From CAWVVV01 sp964629165 (GTDB lineage Bacteria > Verrucomicrobiota > Verrucomicrobiia > Opitutales > Oceanipulchritudinaceae), in assembly GCA_964629165.1 (NCBI GenBank), contig CAZVQJ010000001.1, forward strand, positions 1-51,473: a stretch of 51,473 nucleotides of DNA. Direction: 5' to 3'. Numbering within the stretch: position 1 is the stretch's first letter; each line of letters opens with the position of its first letter. This document shows, in pieces, positions 40,271 to 49,256 of this stretch. The notes below the pieces were generated by a model, which ran no database searches, was not told the origin of the DNA, and saw only the letters and a program-made list of their open reading frames with translations. Made by a program: the position numbers and the translations under genes.

Positions 40271-41953
40271 ATGATGAAACTTGTCCCTTCCCGTCCTTGC
40301 CGCACACCTCGCTTCATGAGCCGCACGGGTGCCGTCGGCGTTGTCCTGAGCATGCTCCTGGTGGCGTTTCTGGGAGGGTGCGGGAGCGGGGCGAGTCTCG
40401 TCGATGAGGCGACGGAAGAGGGCGTGTTCCTTTTTGACAACGGGGCCGAGCCACAGGGCCTCGATCCGCATCTCGTCACCGGACTCGTCGAGCACCGCGT
40501 CATCAAAGCGCTCCTCGAAGGGCTTGTCGTCGAACATCCGACGGATAGCACAAAAGTCGTTCCGGGGGTGGCGGAGAGATGGGAATCCAGTGACGAGGCG
40601 GATGTATGGACGTTTTACCTGCGAAAGGACGCCCGCTGGTCCAATGGGGATGCGCTCACCGCACATGATTTTATCTATGCCTATCAGCGGATCCTGAACC
40701 CCGAGCTGGGGGCGCCATACGTCGAGATGCTTCACATCATCGAGGGAGCGGAAGCCTACGGCCGGGGTGAAACCGATGACTGGAATGAAGTGGGTGTTAC
40801 GGCCGTCGATGATCATATCCTGCGCTTCGACCTGATCGGGTCGGCGAATTATTTCCCTCTCTTGCTGCCGCACTATACCTATTTCCCACTCCATCGAGGC
40901 ACGATCGAAGCCAGAAACGCCTTTGCCCGCCGGACGAGCGATTGGACCCGCCCTCAACACTACGTCGGGAACGGCCCTTTTGTCCTGGCTGAATGGTTGC
41001 CAAACCAGCGCATTACGGTGGAGAAGAGCCTCACCTACTGGGATGCGGAGAATGTCGCCTTGAACGGTATTCAGTTTTTCCCCTATCAGGATCGGGTCAC
41101 TGCGGTGAACAATTTCCGGGCCGGGCGACTGCACAAGGTGGATCGGGTTCCGTATAACCTGCTCGACGAATTCCGCCGCACGGGAGCCCCTTACCTGGCC
41201 GAGGATCCGATGTTTGCGACCGGTTATATCGGGATCAACACGCGTCATGCGGGGCTCGACGATTCGCGGGTTCGGCGGGCGTTGCATGAGGCGATTGATG
41301 TGCAGCAGATCATCGACCGCGTGACCCGGAACGGGCAGCCGGCCCGGGGTTTCGTGCCCCCGGGCATTGCGGGGTACGACTACATCGATGCGTATGAATA
41401 CAATCCCGACAACGCCCGCAGGTTGCTTGCGGCAGCGGGATACCCGGGAGGCGAGGGTTTTCCCGCACTCACCCTCATTATCGCGAACACGGCGAATAAC
41501 CGCAGTCTCGGTGAGATTCTCCAGAATACCTGGCGCCGGGAGCTTGGCATTGAAGTCCGTCTCGAGAACAAGGAATGGCAGGTCCTCATCTCAGACATGG
41601 ATCAGGGCAACTTCGACCTCTTCCTCATCTCCTGGATTGGAGACTATGTCGATCCCGCCACCTTTCTGAAGATCATGCTCACGGGCGGGGGCAACAACCG
41701 CACCGGATTCAGTGATGATCGCTATGACCGGCTTGTGCAGGAGGCGAGTGGGGAACCGGACCACGACCGACGTCTTGGTCTCCTTGCCGAAGCGGAAGCG
41801 ATCCTGATGGAGGAACGGCCGATCATTCCACTGACCTGGTCATCGAATATCTATCTTCTGCATCCCGACGTGCAGGGCTGGTCGCACGAGAAGCGGATTA
41901 TGGACCAGCCGTGGAAGTTCGTGGAACTTGTCCCGAGCGGCTTTGCGTTCTGA
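40271..41953 (+). CDS. oppA: Oligopeptide ABC transporter substrate-binding lipoprotein (first copy)
   Basis: A 560-residue family-5 solute-binding protein. A basic N-terminus and hydrophobic stretch end in the lipobox FLGGC (C37), so it is a lipoprotein. NGAEPQGLDPHLVTGLVEHR is the typical OppA start. YLRKDARWSNGDALTAHDFI and the YVGNGPFVLAEWLPNQRITV segment follow the family order. I chose the ATG at 40271, with GGAAG upstream; starts at 40238 or 40316 are possible. It captures peptides in the periplasm and hands them to the OppBC channel. A paralogue follows after 61 bases. Confidence 0.93.
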   Translation: MMKLVPSRPCRTPRFMSRTGAVGVVLSMLLVAFLGGCGSGASLVDEATEEGVFLFDNGAEPQGLDPHLVTGLVEHRVIKALLEGLVVEHPTDSTKVVPGVAERWESSDEADVWTFYLRKDARWSNGDALTAHDFIYAYQRILNPELGAPYVEMLHIIEGAEAYGRGETDDWNEVGVTAVDDHILRFDLIGSANYFPLLLPHYTYFPLHRGTIEARNAFARRTSDWTRPQHYVGNGPFVLAEWLPNQRITVEKSLTYWDAENVALNGIQFFPYQDRVTAVNNFRAGRLHKVDRVPYNLLDEFRRTGAPYLAEDPMFATGYIGINTRHAGLDDSRVRRALHEAIDVQQIIDRVTRNGQPARGFVPPGIAGYDYIDAYEYNPDNARRLLAAAGYPGGEGFPALTLIIANTANNRSLGEILQNTWRRELGIEVRLENKEWQVLISDMDQGNFDLFLISWIGDYVDPATFLKIMLTGGGNNRTGFSDDRYDRLVQEASGEPDHDRRLGLLAEAEAILMEERPIIPLTWSSNIYLLHPDVQGWSHEKRIMDQPWKFVELVPSGFAF

Positions 41954-42014
41954 TCTTTCGTGCCGGGAGTTCTTCGCCGTTGCGCAACCCACGTCGGGCG
42001 GGCAACGATTTGGC

Positions 42015-43649
42015 ATGCAGGCAATCGCGCGCATCTTCTTCCGTTTCGCATGCGTCTGCGGCGGGCTGTTCCTCGCGGCCGGATGTGGCTCCGGCCTGCC
42101 GGATGCCGACGAAGCGGTGGAACAACAGGTCCTCTTGTACGGCAATGGAGCGGAACCGAAGAGCCTCGACCCTCATCTTGTGACCGGGGTGACCGAGAAT
42201 CACATCATATCGGCGCTTTTTGAAGGGTTGATCAATTACCATCCCACCGATGATTCCCTGCCACTCCCCGGGCTGGCCGCGCGGTGGGAGTCGAATGAGG
42301 CCGCCTCGGTCTGGACCTTCCACCTGCGTCCGGAGGCCCGCTGGTCAGATGGGGAAGCCGTCACGGCGGGTGACTTCATCTACTCCTACGAACGGATCCT
42401 CACCGCCGCCCTCGGCGCCGAATACGCACCGATGCTCTATGTCATCAGAAACGCGCAGGCTTTTCATGAGGGCTCGGTCACGGACTTCCGCGAAGTGGGC
42501 GTTGAGGCGCTCGACAGGCACACGCTGCGCATCTCGCTCGTCGGTTCCACGCCGCACTTCCTCAACATGCTCAAACATTACAGCTGGTTTCCGGTCCGGG
42601 AGGGCGTGATCGAGGCGTTTGGTGGGAGGCTCGACCGGAGCGGTCTCTGGACGAGGCCGGAGAACTTCGTGGGAAACGGTCCGTTTGTCCTCGATGCATG
42701 GAAACCAAACCAGTTCCTCCGCGTAACCAGAAGCGAGACCTATTGGGATGCTGAGACGGTCCGCCTGAACGCGATTGTCTATTTTCCCGTCGAGGACGAC
42801 GCGACGGAATTGCGCATGTTCAACTCTGGCCGGTTGCACTACACGAGCACCGTCCCGACGAACGCCATTCCGGATCTGCGGGTGAATCGGCCGGATGAAT
42901 TTCGCATCGATCCCTACATGGGCACGTATTTCTACCGGCTGAATGTCAGTCGTCCGCCGTTTGACGATGCCCGGGTGCGTGCTGCGCTGAACTGGGCGCT
43001 CGACCGCAGGCAGATCGTGGATCAGGTGACATTGGGCGATCAGCTGCCGGCAACCGCGATGGTTCCCCCGATGCTCGCAGGCTGGGCGAGCCGGGAGTAT
43101 GTCGGATTCGATGTCGGGAAGGCTCGGGCGTTGCTCGCGGAGGCTGGTTATCCGGAAGGGCGAGGCTTTCCGCCTGTCGATCTGCTCTACAACACCTCCG
43201 AAGGACACAAGAAGATCGCCGAGGCCGCCGCCGCCATGTGGCAGCGTCACCTCGGCATTCGCGTCCGTCTCCAGAACAAGGAATGGAAAACCTACCTCGA
43301 TGACCAGTCGGCCCTGAATTTCGACATCGCCCGCGCCGGCTGGATCGCGGACTACCCGGACCCGATCACGTTCCTCGATCTCTGGACGACCGGCAACGGA
43401 AACAACAACACCGGGTGGAGCGATGTCCCCTTTGATCAACTCATTCAGAAAGCGTTCCGGAGTGCCACCGAAGAGGAGCATTTCGAGGTCCTGCGCAAGG
43501 CGGAGGACCGGCTCTTCGAGGAGCTGCCGATTGTCCCCGTCTATTGGTACACCCGGGTTTACCTGATCGACAAGCGCGTGCGCAACTGGCACCCCAAGGC
43601 ACTCGACAACCGCCCCTGGAAACATGTCTACCTTGCCGACGATGATTAG
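42015..43649 (+). CDS. oppA: Oligopeptide ABC transporter substrate-binding lipoprotein (second copy)
   Basis: A 544-residue paralogue of the preceding protein. The lipobox LAAGC puts the lipid-modified cysteine at 24. NGAEPKSLDPHLVTGVTENH, HLRPEARWSDGEAVTAGDFI, FVGNGPFVLDAWKPNQFLRV and NKEWKTYLDDQ parallel the first copy closely. The two clearly arose by duplication but now differ throughout, so different peptide preferences are plausible. The ATG at 42015 starts the signal peptide (MQAIARIFFRFACVCGG); the frame opens at 41928 but overlaps the first gene. The permease gene follows after 52 bases. Confidence 0.93.
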   Translation: MQAIARIFFRFACVCGGLFLAAGCGSGLPDADEAVEQQVLLYGNGAEPKSLDPHLVTGVTENHIISALFEGLINYHPTDDSLPLPGLAARWESNEAASVWTFHLRPEARWSDGEAVTAGDFIYSYERILTAALGAEYAPMLYVIRNAQAFHEGSVTDFREVGVEALDRHTLRISLVGSTPHFLNMLKHYSWFPVREGVIEAFGGRLDRSGLWTRPENFVGNGPFVLDAWKPNQFLRVTRSETYWDAETVRLNAIVYFPVEDDATELRMFNSGRLHYTSTVPTNAIPDLRVNRPDEFRIDPYMGTYFYRLNVSRPPFDDARVRAALNWALDRRQIVDQVTLGDQLPATAMVPPMLAGWASREYVGFDVGKARALLAEAGYPEGRGFPPVDLLYNTSEGHKKIAEAAAAMWQRHLGIRVRLQNKEWKTYLDDQSALNFDIARAGWIADYPDPITFLDLWTTGNGNNNTGWSDVPFDQLIQKAFRSATEEEHFEVLRKAEDRLFEELPIVPVYWYTRVYLIDKRVRNWHPKALDNRPWKHVYLADDD

Positions 43650-43701
43650 GATGCCGTTCCGTTTGCCTGTCCCGGGCGCTCCTGCACTCTGCTCATAGCC
43701 G

Positions 43702-44637
43702 ATGTTCAAGTTCATCCTTTACCGCCTCCTGCAGTCGGTGGTCGTGCTCTTCGCCATTCTCACCGTGACGTTTTTCATGGTGCGGCTGGCACCCGGCGGA
43801 CCCTTTTCATCCGAACGGAGAATGCCGGAGTATATTCTCGAGCGGGTGAACGAATACTACGGGTTGAACGACCCCTGGCTCGTCCAGTATGGGAACTACC
43901 TCGGCAATCTGTTCCGGGGCGATCTGGGTCCAAGCTTCAGCGAAACACGCACCGTGAACGAGATCATCGCGGCGACGTTTCCGGTTTCGTTGGAGTTGGG
44001 TGCCTGGGCGCTTCTTGTCTCGGTCATCCTTGGAATCCCGGTCGGGATCCTCGCCGCGGTGAAGCGGAACACGCCGCTCGACTACGGGCCGATGGCGGTG
44101 GCGATGGTCGGTATCTGCCTGCCGACATTTGTGATGGGTCCGGTCCTTGCCCTCATCTTCGGCGTCTGGCTGGGCCAGGTCGGGCCAATCAGGTTCAGTG
44201 TTTCGGGTTGGTTCACGCCAACCGACCGGATTCTTCCGGTCTTCACCCTCGGGCTGGTCTACGCCGCCTATCTCGCCCGCATCACCCGGGGCGGTCTGCT
44301 CGAAATCCTCACCCAGGACTTCATCCGCACAGCTCGCTCCAAAGGGGTGCCCTTCTTCACCATTATCTGGAAGCACACCCTCAAAGGAGGCCTCCTCCCG
44401 GTGATTTCCTTCATGGGACCCGCTCTCGCTGGTATCATCAGTGGCTCCTTTGTGGTCGAGACGATTTTCCAGATCCCGGGCATGGGCAGGCAGTTCGTGA
44501 TGTCGGCGTTCAACCGGGACTATTTTCTCGTGCAGGGAACAGTGCTTGTTTACGCCACGCTCATCACGCTCGCCAACCTCGGCGTGGACGTGCTCCAGGT
44601 CATTTTGAATCCACGTCTGCGCTTCGAAGAGAAATGA
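43702..44637 (+). CDS. oppB: Oligopeptide ABC transporter permease OppB
   Basis: A 311-residue inner-membrane permease with six helices. It starts MFKFILYRLLQSVVVLFAIL, has the family segment RLAPGGPF near 29, and carries the cytoplasmic EAA-type loop DFIRTARSKGVPFFTIIWKH that contacts the ATPases. GSFVVETIFQIPGMGRQFV near 250 is a second hallmark. It pairs with OppC to form the channel. Its stop overlaps the oppC start by four bases (ATGA). Confidence 0.96.
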   Translation: MFKFILYRLLQSVVVLFAILTVTFFMVRLAPGGPFSSERRMPEYILERVNEYYGLNDPWLVQYGNYLGNLFRGDLGPSFSETRTVNEIIAATFPVSLELGAWALLVSVILGIPVGILAAVKRNTPLDYGPMAVAMVGICLPTFVMGPVLALIFGVWLGQVGPIRFSVSGWFTPTDRILPVFTLGLVYAAYLARITRGGLLEILTQDFIRTARSKGVPFFTIIWKHTLKGGLLPVISFMGPALAGIISGSFVVETIFQIPGMGRQFVMSAFNRDYFLVQGTVLVYATLITLANLGVDVLQVILNPRLRFEEK

Positions 44638-45557
44638 GCCTGCGTCACCATCTTTCTCCTACTGAGGAACGGCTTCCCGCCGGGGCTATCGACCCGGAAT
44701 CCCTCGAGTCCGGAAGTTCCCTCTGGCAGGACGCGTGGGCGCGGCTGAAGAAAAACCGCCTCGCCCTGATCAGCTTCTGGATCATCGTATTGGTGGCGGC
44801 TTTCTGTTTCCTTGGCCCCTTCCTGACGTCCGCCCATTACACGCAGCAGGACCTCTCGCGCACACTGCAATCCCCCAGTTTCGCGCATCCCTTCGGCACC
44901 GACGACCTCGGGCGCGACCAGCTCGAACGCGTCATGGTGGGAGGACGGGTCTCCCTCGGCGTGGGCATCATCGCCACCACGGTTTCCCTTGTCATCGGCG
45001 TCGCCTACGGAGCGACTGCCGCCTACGTAGGTGGCAAGACAGACGGCGTCATGATGCGGTTTGTCGATCTACTCTATGCACTCCCGTTCACGATTTTCGT
45101 CATTCTCCTGATGACGATCTTCGAGCGCAGCATCCTGATCCTCTTTGCCGTCATCGGCGCGGTCGAGTGGCTCACGATGGCGCGGATCGTCCGGGGGCAG
45201 GTACGCAGCTTGCGGAAACAGGAGTTCATCGAGGCGGCGCAGTCACTGGGGCTCTCGGGCACCCGGATTGTCTTTCGGCATATTATCCCGAACGTGCTGG
45301 GGGTCGTTGCGGTGTATGCCACCCTGACGGTTCCGGCGGTCATGCTCCTCGAGAGTTTTCTCAGCTTTCTCGGGCTCGGCGTGCAGCCGCCTTTGCCGTC
45401 GTGGGGATATCTGATCAAGCTCGGCGCGGACAACATGCAACTCTTTCCACACCTCCTCCTCATTCCCGCATTTTTCTTTTCCCTCACGCTCTTCTGCCTG
45501 AATTTTCTCGGCGATGGTTTGCGCGATGCGCTGGATCCACAATCGAGCAAGGACTAA
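44634..45557 (+). CDS. oppC: Oligopeptide ABC transporter permease OppC
   Basis: A 307-residue permease with a cytoplasmic N-terminus, a first helix (LALISFWIIVLVAAFCFLGP), the HPFGTDDLGRDQLERVMVGG motif typical of OppC, and the EAA loop EFIEAAQSLGLSGTRIVFRH. The final segments LLESFLSFLGLGVQPPLPSW and LNFLGDGLRDALDP are strongly conserved. The ATG at 44634 overlaps the oppB stop by four bases; the longer frame from 44208 is out-of-frame reading of oppB. oppD follows after six bases. Confidence 0.96.
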   Translation: MSLRHHLSPTEERLPAGAIDPESLESGSSLWQDAWARLKKNRLALISFWIIVLVAAFCFLGPFLTSAHYTQQDLSRTLQSPSFAHPFGTDDLGRDQLERVMVGGRVSLGVGIIATTVSLVIGVAYGATAAYVGGKTDGVMMRFVDLLYALPFTIFVILLMTIFERSILILFAVIGAVEWLTMARIVRGQVRSLRKQEFIEAAQSLGLSGTRIVFRHIIPNVLGVVAVYATLTVPAVMLLESFLSFLGLGVQPPLPSWGYLIKLGADNMQLFPHLLLIPAFFFSLTLFCLNFLGDGLRDALDPQSSKD

Positions 45558-45563
45558 CGCCTC

Positions 45564-46562
45564 ATGCCCATTCTGGATATCAAGGATCTCACGACCCGGT
45601 TTCACACCCGCAACGGGGTCGTGCGTGCGGTCGAAGAACTTTCCTTTCAGCTGAAGAAGGGAGAAACGCTGGGCATCGTCGGTGAATCGGGTTCCGGAAA
45701 ATCGGTGACCTGCTATTCGCTCCTTGGCCTGATTCCCCAACCGCCCGGACGCATCGAGAAGGGGACCGCCCTCTTTGATGGTAAAACGGACCTCCTTCAC
45801 TGTGAGCGCAGAGAACTCGAGAGCATCCGTGGCCGGCGCATCGCGATGATCTTTCAGGATCCGATGACTTCGCTGAATCCCTACCTGAAGATTTCCACGC
45901 AACTGATCGAGCCGCTCCTTGTGCACGAAAAGGCGACTCGCCGGGAGGCTCTGAAAAGGGGCATCGCGGCGCTCGAGGAGGTCGGCTTGCCCGAGGCCGC
46001 GAAGCGCATTCATTTCTACCCACACGAGTTTTCGGGCGGCATGCGTCAGCGTGTGATGATTGCGATGGCCATGATCACCCAGCCGGATGTGCTCATCGCC
46101 GATGAACCGACGACGGCCCTCGACGTGACTGTTCAGGCACAGATTCTCGAGCTGATACGGGCCCGCCAGGCGGCGAACAACAGTGCGGTCATTCTTGTGA
46201 CGCATGATCTTGGGGTGGTCGCCGGGATGTGTGACCGAATCATCGTGATGTACGCCGGCCAGGCAGTCGAAGTGGGCACCGCCGACGATATTTTCGCCGG
46301 CCCCCGCCATCCCTATACGATCGCCTTGCAACGCTCGATACCGTCGCTCGGTTCAAAGGGAAAACCGCTCTACACGATCCCCGGCCTGCCCCCGGATCTG
46401 AGCCAGCCAATTCCAGGAGATGCGTTTGCGATGCGGAAAGGCATCCGCAGCGGGGGGCGCTGGGCGAGCGAGCGTCCGCCTCTCGTGCAGGTTTCCGATT
46501 CGCATTGGGTCCGTGAGAGCGATGTTGAGCTTCCCCCGCTGGAGGAGGTGCTCGATGGCTGA
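45564..46562 (+). CDS. oppD: Oligopeptide ABC transporter ATPase OppD
   Basis: A 332-residue ATPase. Walker A is GESGSGKSV, the Q-loop is IFQDPMTSLNP, the signature is FSGGMRQRVMIAMAM, Walker B is VLIADEPTTALDV, and the switch is VTHDLGVVAG. The C-terminal ~70 residues form the peptide-transporter extension (GPRHPYTIALQRSIPSLGSK, PPDLSQPIPGDAF). That extension usually holds a cysteine cluster binding iron-sulfur; here the cysteines are absent (FAMRKG in place of CxFxxRC). OppD and OppF together power transport. The 3' end overlaps oppF by eight bases. Confidence 0.96.
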   Translation: MPILDIKDLTTRFHTRNGVVRAVEELSFQLKKGETLGIVGESGSGKSVTCYSLLGLIPQPPGRIEKGTALFDGKTDLLHCERRELESIRGRRIAMIFQDPMTSLNPYLKISTQLIEPLLVHEKATRREALKRGIAALEEVGLPEAAKRIHFYPHEFSGGMRQRVMIAMAMITQPDVLIADEPTTALDVTVQAQILELIRARQAANNSAVILVTHDLGVVAGMCDRIIVMYAGQAVEVGTADDIFAGPRHPYTIALQRSIPSLGSKGKPLYTIPGLPPDLSQPIPGDAFAMRKGIRSGGRWASERPPLVQVSDSHWVRESDVELPPLEEVLDG

Positions 46563-47544
46563 AGTTCCTTTCCTCGTTCTCGATCAGGTGAAGACATATT
46601 TTCCTGTCACGGCGGGTCTGATACGGAAGAAAACGGTCGGGGAAGTGCGCGCGGTGGATGGCGTTTCCTTTTCATTGCAGGAAGGCGCAATCCTCGGCCT
46701 CGTGGGCGAGTCTGGCTGCGGCAAGACGACTCTGTCGCGGACGATCATGCAGCTGCAACGCGCCACCTCCGGGCGCATCCTCCTGGAGGGAACCGACCTC
46801 ACGCGCCTCTCCGATGCAGCGGTGCGGCGGCAGCGGCTGGATTTTCAGATGATCTTCCAGGATCCGTACGCTTCCCTCAATCCGCGCATGACGGTTCTCG
46901 ATACCCTCGCCGAGGCGGTCGCAACGCGGGGGAGGCGGGACAGACGTTCGATGCTCAGGGCGGTGGGAGAACTGATGGAAACCGTGGGGTTGCGGCCGAC
47001 CCTGTTGAAAAAATATCCGCACGAGTTCAGCGGAGGGCAGCGCCAACGAATCGCGATCGCGAGAGCCCTCGCGCCGAATCCAAAACTGATCATCGCGGAC
47101 GAACCGGTTTCAGCGCTCGATGTATCGATCCAGTCGCAGATTCTCAACCTCCTCGCGCGCCTCGTGGCGGAGCGCGGACTGACGATGCTGTTCATTTCGC
47201 ACGATCTGTCCGTCGTAAAATACATCGCGGACCGGATCGCGGTCATGTACCTGGGGCGGCTCGTCGAGCTGGGAGAGGCGGTTGAAGTCATGGACAATCC
47301 GGCCCATCCGTACACGAAGGCGCTGATCAGTGCCATTCCGGTTCCGGATCCGAAGATTGAACGCTCCCGGCAGCGCATCGTGCTGGAGGGGGATCCGCCT
47401 TCACCGATCTTCAGCCACGGAACGCCGCCTCGGCCGCCAGTGGAACTGACGGAGATTCGGCCCGGGCATTTCCTGGCCGACCCTGCGCCGTTTCTGCGCG
47501 AACGCAGGCCGCAACGAATCGAGGATGCGAAAGGCATTGCATAA
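46555..47544 (+). CDS. oppF: Oligopeptide ABC transporter ATPase OppF
   Basis: A 329-residue ATPase. The N-terminus has VKTYFPVTAGLIRKKTVGEV, the OppF-type lead. GESGCGKTTL is Walker A, MIFQDPYASLNPRM the Q-loop, FSGGQRQRIAIARAL the signature, and LIIADEPVSALDVSIQ Walker B. The tail has NPAHPYTKALISAIPVPDP; the usual GCxFxxRC is replaced by SHGTPPRPPVE, again without cysteines. The ATG at 46555 overlaps oppD by eight bases; the frame opens earlier at 46420, inside oppD. Last gene of the operon. Confidence 0.96.
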   Translation: MAEVPFLVLDQVKTYFPVTAGLIRKKTVGEVRAVDGVSFSLQEGAILGLVGESGCGKTTLSRTIMQLQRATSGRILLEGTDLTRLSDAAVRRQRLDFQMIFQDPYASLNPRMTVLDTLAEAVATRGRRDRRSMLRAVGELMETVGLRPTLLKKYPHEFSGGQRQRIAIARALAPNPKLIIADEPVSALDVSIQSQILNLLARLVAERGLTMLFISHDLSVVKYIADRIAVMYLGRLVELGEAVEVMDNPAHPYTKALISAIPVPDPKIERSRQRIVLEGDPPSPIFSHGTPPRPPVELTEIRPGHFLADPAPFLRERRPQRIEDAKGIA

Positions 47545-47594
47545 TCGGAACGGAAGGAAGATGCGTGAGGTCATCCGGGAGGATCGCGCGCATG

Positions 47595-47615
47595 CAAGCC
47601 GTTCGCACGGGCTTG
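47595..47615 (+). promoter_or_regulatory. Inverted repeat upstream of the zinc/manganese transporter operon
   Basis: CAAGCC-N9-GGCTTG lies 26 bases before the binding-protein ATG. It is followed by TTGACC and TATACA, which are too close together to form one promoter but could belong to different elements. The position suits an operator such as a Fur/Zur-type site, though it does not match the AT-rich consensus I know. It could also be the end of the opp transcript, but there is no T-run. Confidence 0.35.
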
Positions 47616-47640
47616 ACCGGTTCTATACAATCAGGCGCAC

Positions 47641-48513
47641 ATGGTAAGAACCGCACAATCATTGGCTCTCATCGGCCTGCTTCTTTGCGTTTCGGTCCTC
47701 CGGGGAGAGGCCCTTCGCCTCGCGGTCGCACTGCCCCCATTCGGGTCGGTGGCGCAGGCGATCGGTGGCGACCGGATCGAAGTGATTCCAGTTCTCCGCC
47801 CCGGCATGGACCATGAAGTTTTTGCACCCTCACCGCAGGAACTTCAGCGGCTCCTCAGCGCCGACCTCTATTGGGCTAGCGGCCTCAGCTTTGAACGAGC
47901 GCTTTTGCCAAAGCTGCAGCGCCTCGCTCCGGGAGTCCGGATTGTCGCCACCTTTCAGGAATCAACAACGGATCACAGGGCGCATGATCACGATCACGAT
48001 CACGGGCACGAAGATTTGCACCGCTGGCTCGATCCCCGTCTCATCGCGCATGACGCGCGTGCCTTGACAAACGTGCTGGTGGATCTGGATCCCGCCGGAG
48101 AAGCCTTCTATCAGGAAAATCTCGAATCGTTCGAGTCCGCCAGTGCGGCGCTCCTGGCCGATCTCAGACGGCTCCTGGAACCCTATCGCGGACGCCGTTT
48201 TTATGTCTATCACGCCGCTTTTGACCATTTCGCCGATACTTTCGGGCTCGAACAAGTCGCGCTCGAGCGGGACGGTCGGGAGGCTTCCCTGCAGACCCTG
48301 AGTCGGCTGATCCGACAGGCGCGTGAAGACGGCGTCACCGTCGTCTATGTCCAGCCCCAGCATCGCCCGGTGGCGGCGGAGACGCTTGCCCGCCAAGTGG
48401 GTGCACGACTTGAGTCTCTCGACCCGCTTGCTCCCGACTGGGAAAACAATCTTCGGCACCTCGCAGATCGCCTTGCGGCTGGCTTCGCCGAAGCGGACAA
48501 AGGACAACCGTGA
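47641..48513 (+). CDS. znuA: Zinc/manganese ABC transporter substrate-binding protein
   Basis: A 290-residue periplasmic binding protein of the ZnuA/PsaA cluster. A signal peptide covers 1-24 (SLALIGLLLCVSVLRGEA). Likely metal ligands are H58 (GMDHEVFAPSPQEL), H127 (HRWLDPR), H191 (YHAAFDHFADTFGL) and D261 (SLDPLAPDW). A loop at 111-127 is rich in His and Asp (HDHDHDHGHEDLH), which favours zinc over manganese. It has no lipobox, so it is probably soluble. The stop overlaps the ATPase GTG start by four bases. The substrate is inferred from the His-rich loop. Confidence 0.92.
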   Translation: MVRTAQSLALIGLLLCVSVLRGEALRLAVALPPFGSVAQAIGGDRIEVIPVLRPGMDHEVFAPSPQELQRLLSADLYWASGLSFERALLPKLQRLAPGVRIVATFQESTTDHRAHDHDHDHGHEDLHRWLDPRLIAHDARALTNVLVDLDPAGEAFYQENLESFESASAALLADLRRLLEPYRGRRFYVYHAAFDHFADTFGLEQVALERDGREASLQTLSRLIRQAREDGVTVVYVQPQHRPVAAETLARQVGARLESLDPLAPDWENNLRHLADRLAAGFAEADKGQP

Positions 48514-49256
48514 CAGCGGCCATCGAGTTCGAGAACGTAGCGTTCAACTATCGTCAGCAACCTGTTCTCGAGGGTGTGAGCCTGTCGATTGAACCCTGCG
48601 AGACGGTCTGTCTGGTAGGTCCCAATGGCGGGGGAAAATCGACCGTGCTCAAGCTTGCCCTCGGGCTGCTCTCACCCCGCTGTGGCCGGATCCGGGTTCT
48701 CGGGCAGAGTCCGCGTCACACGCAGACGCGGATCGGTTATATGCCCCAGCACATCCGCTTTGATCCTTCCTTTCCGGTGTCGGTCGAAGCAGTCGTTCTC
48801 GCGGGCCGTCTGCTCGGAAATCGCCCGGGATTCTATTCGCGGAAAGATCGCCTTGTCGCCGCTGGATGTCTGGCCGAAATGGAACTGACAGAGGTTTCTG
48901 ACGCGCCGTTCTCCGAACTCTCCGGGGGACAGCAGCAACGGGTCCTGATCGCGCGGGCTCTTGCCACAGAGCCCGAAATCCTCCTTCTGGACGAGCCCAC
49001 CGCAATGGTCGACGCCCATCTTGAGACCCGGTTGCTCGCGAAGATTCGAAGCCTTCACGACAAAATGACCCTCGTCCTCGTTTCGCACGACGTGGGCTTT
49101 GTCGCCGCCCTCGTCGAACGGGTCTTTTGCGTCAACCAGACCGTCAGTGAGCATCCCGCCGAGTCCTTGACGGCGGAAACGATGGCTGAACTGTACGGTC
49201 ACGGCGTCCAGGCGGTACGGCATGAACACGGGCACGGAGCGCCCGGCCATGACTGA
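48510..49256 (+). CDS. znuC: Zinc/manganese ABC transporter ATPase
   Basis: A 248-residue ATPase: GPNGGGKSTVLKLALGLLSP (Walker A), YMPQHIRFDPSFP (Q-loop), LSGGQQQRVLIARALATEP (signature), LLLDEPTAMVD (Walker B) and VLVSHDVGFVA (switch). The C-terminal tail is His-rich (RHEHGHGAPGHD), unusual for the ATPase and perhaps zinc-binding. The start is a GTG overlapping the znuA stop (GTGA), and the end overlaps the permease start by eight bases. The order A-C-B with overlaps indicates one transcript. Confidence 0.94.
   Translation: MTAAIEFENVAFNYRQQPVLEGVSLSIEPCETVCLVGPNGGGKSTVLKLALGLLSPRCGRIRVLGQSPRHTQTRIGYMPQHIRFDPSFPVSVEAVVLAGRLLGNRPGFYSRKDRLVAAGCLAEMELTEVSDAPFSELSGGQQQRVLIARALATEPEILLLDEPTAMVDAHLETRLLAKIRSLHDKMTLVLVSHDVGFVAALVERVFCVNQTVSEHPAESLTAETMAELYGHGVQAVRHEHGHGAPGHD

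Noticed and set aside
44208..44633. 142-residue N-terminal extension of OppC
   Set aside because: It is a His/Arg/Pro-rich misframe of oppB; the standard OppC start overlaps the oppB stop.
47595..47615. Terminator of the opp operon
   Set aside because: The inverted repeat is followed by GACCGGTTC, not a T-run, so it is reported only as a possible operator.
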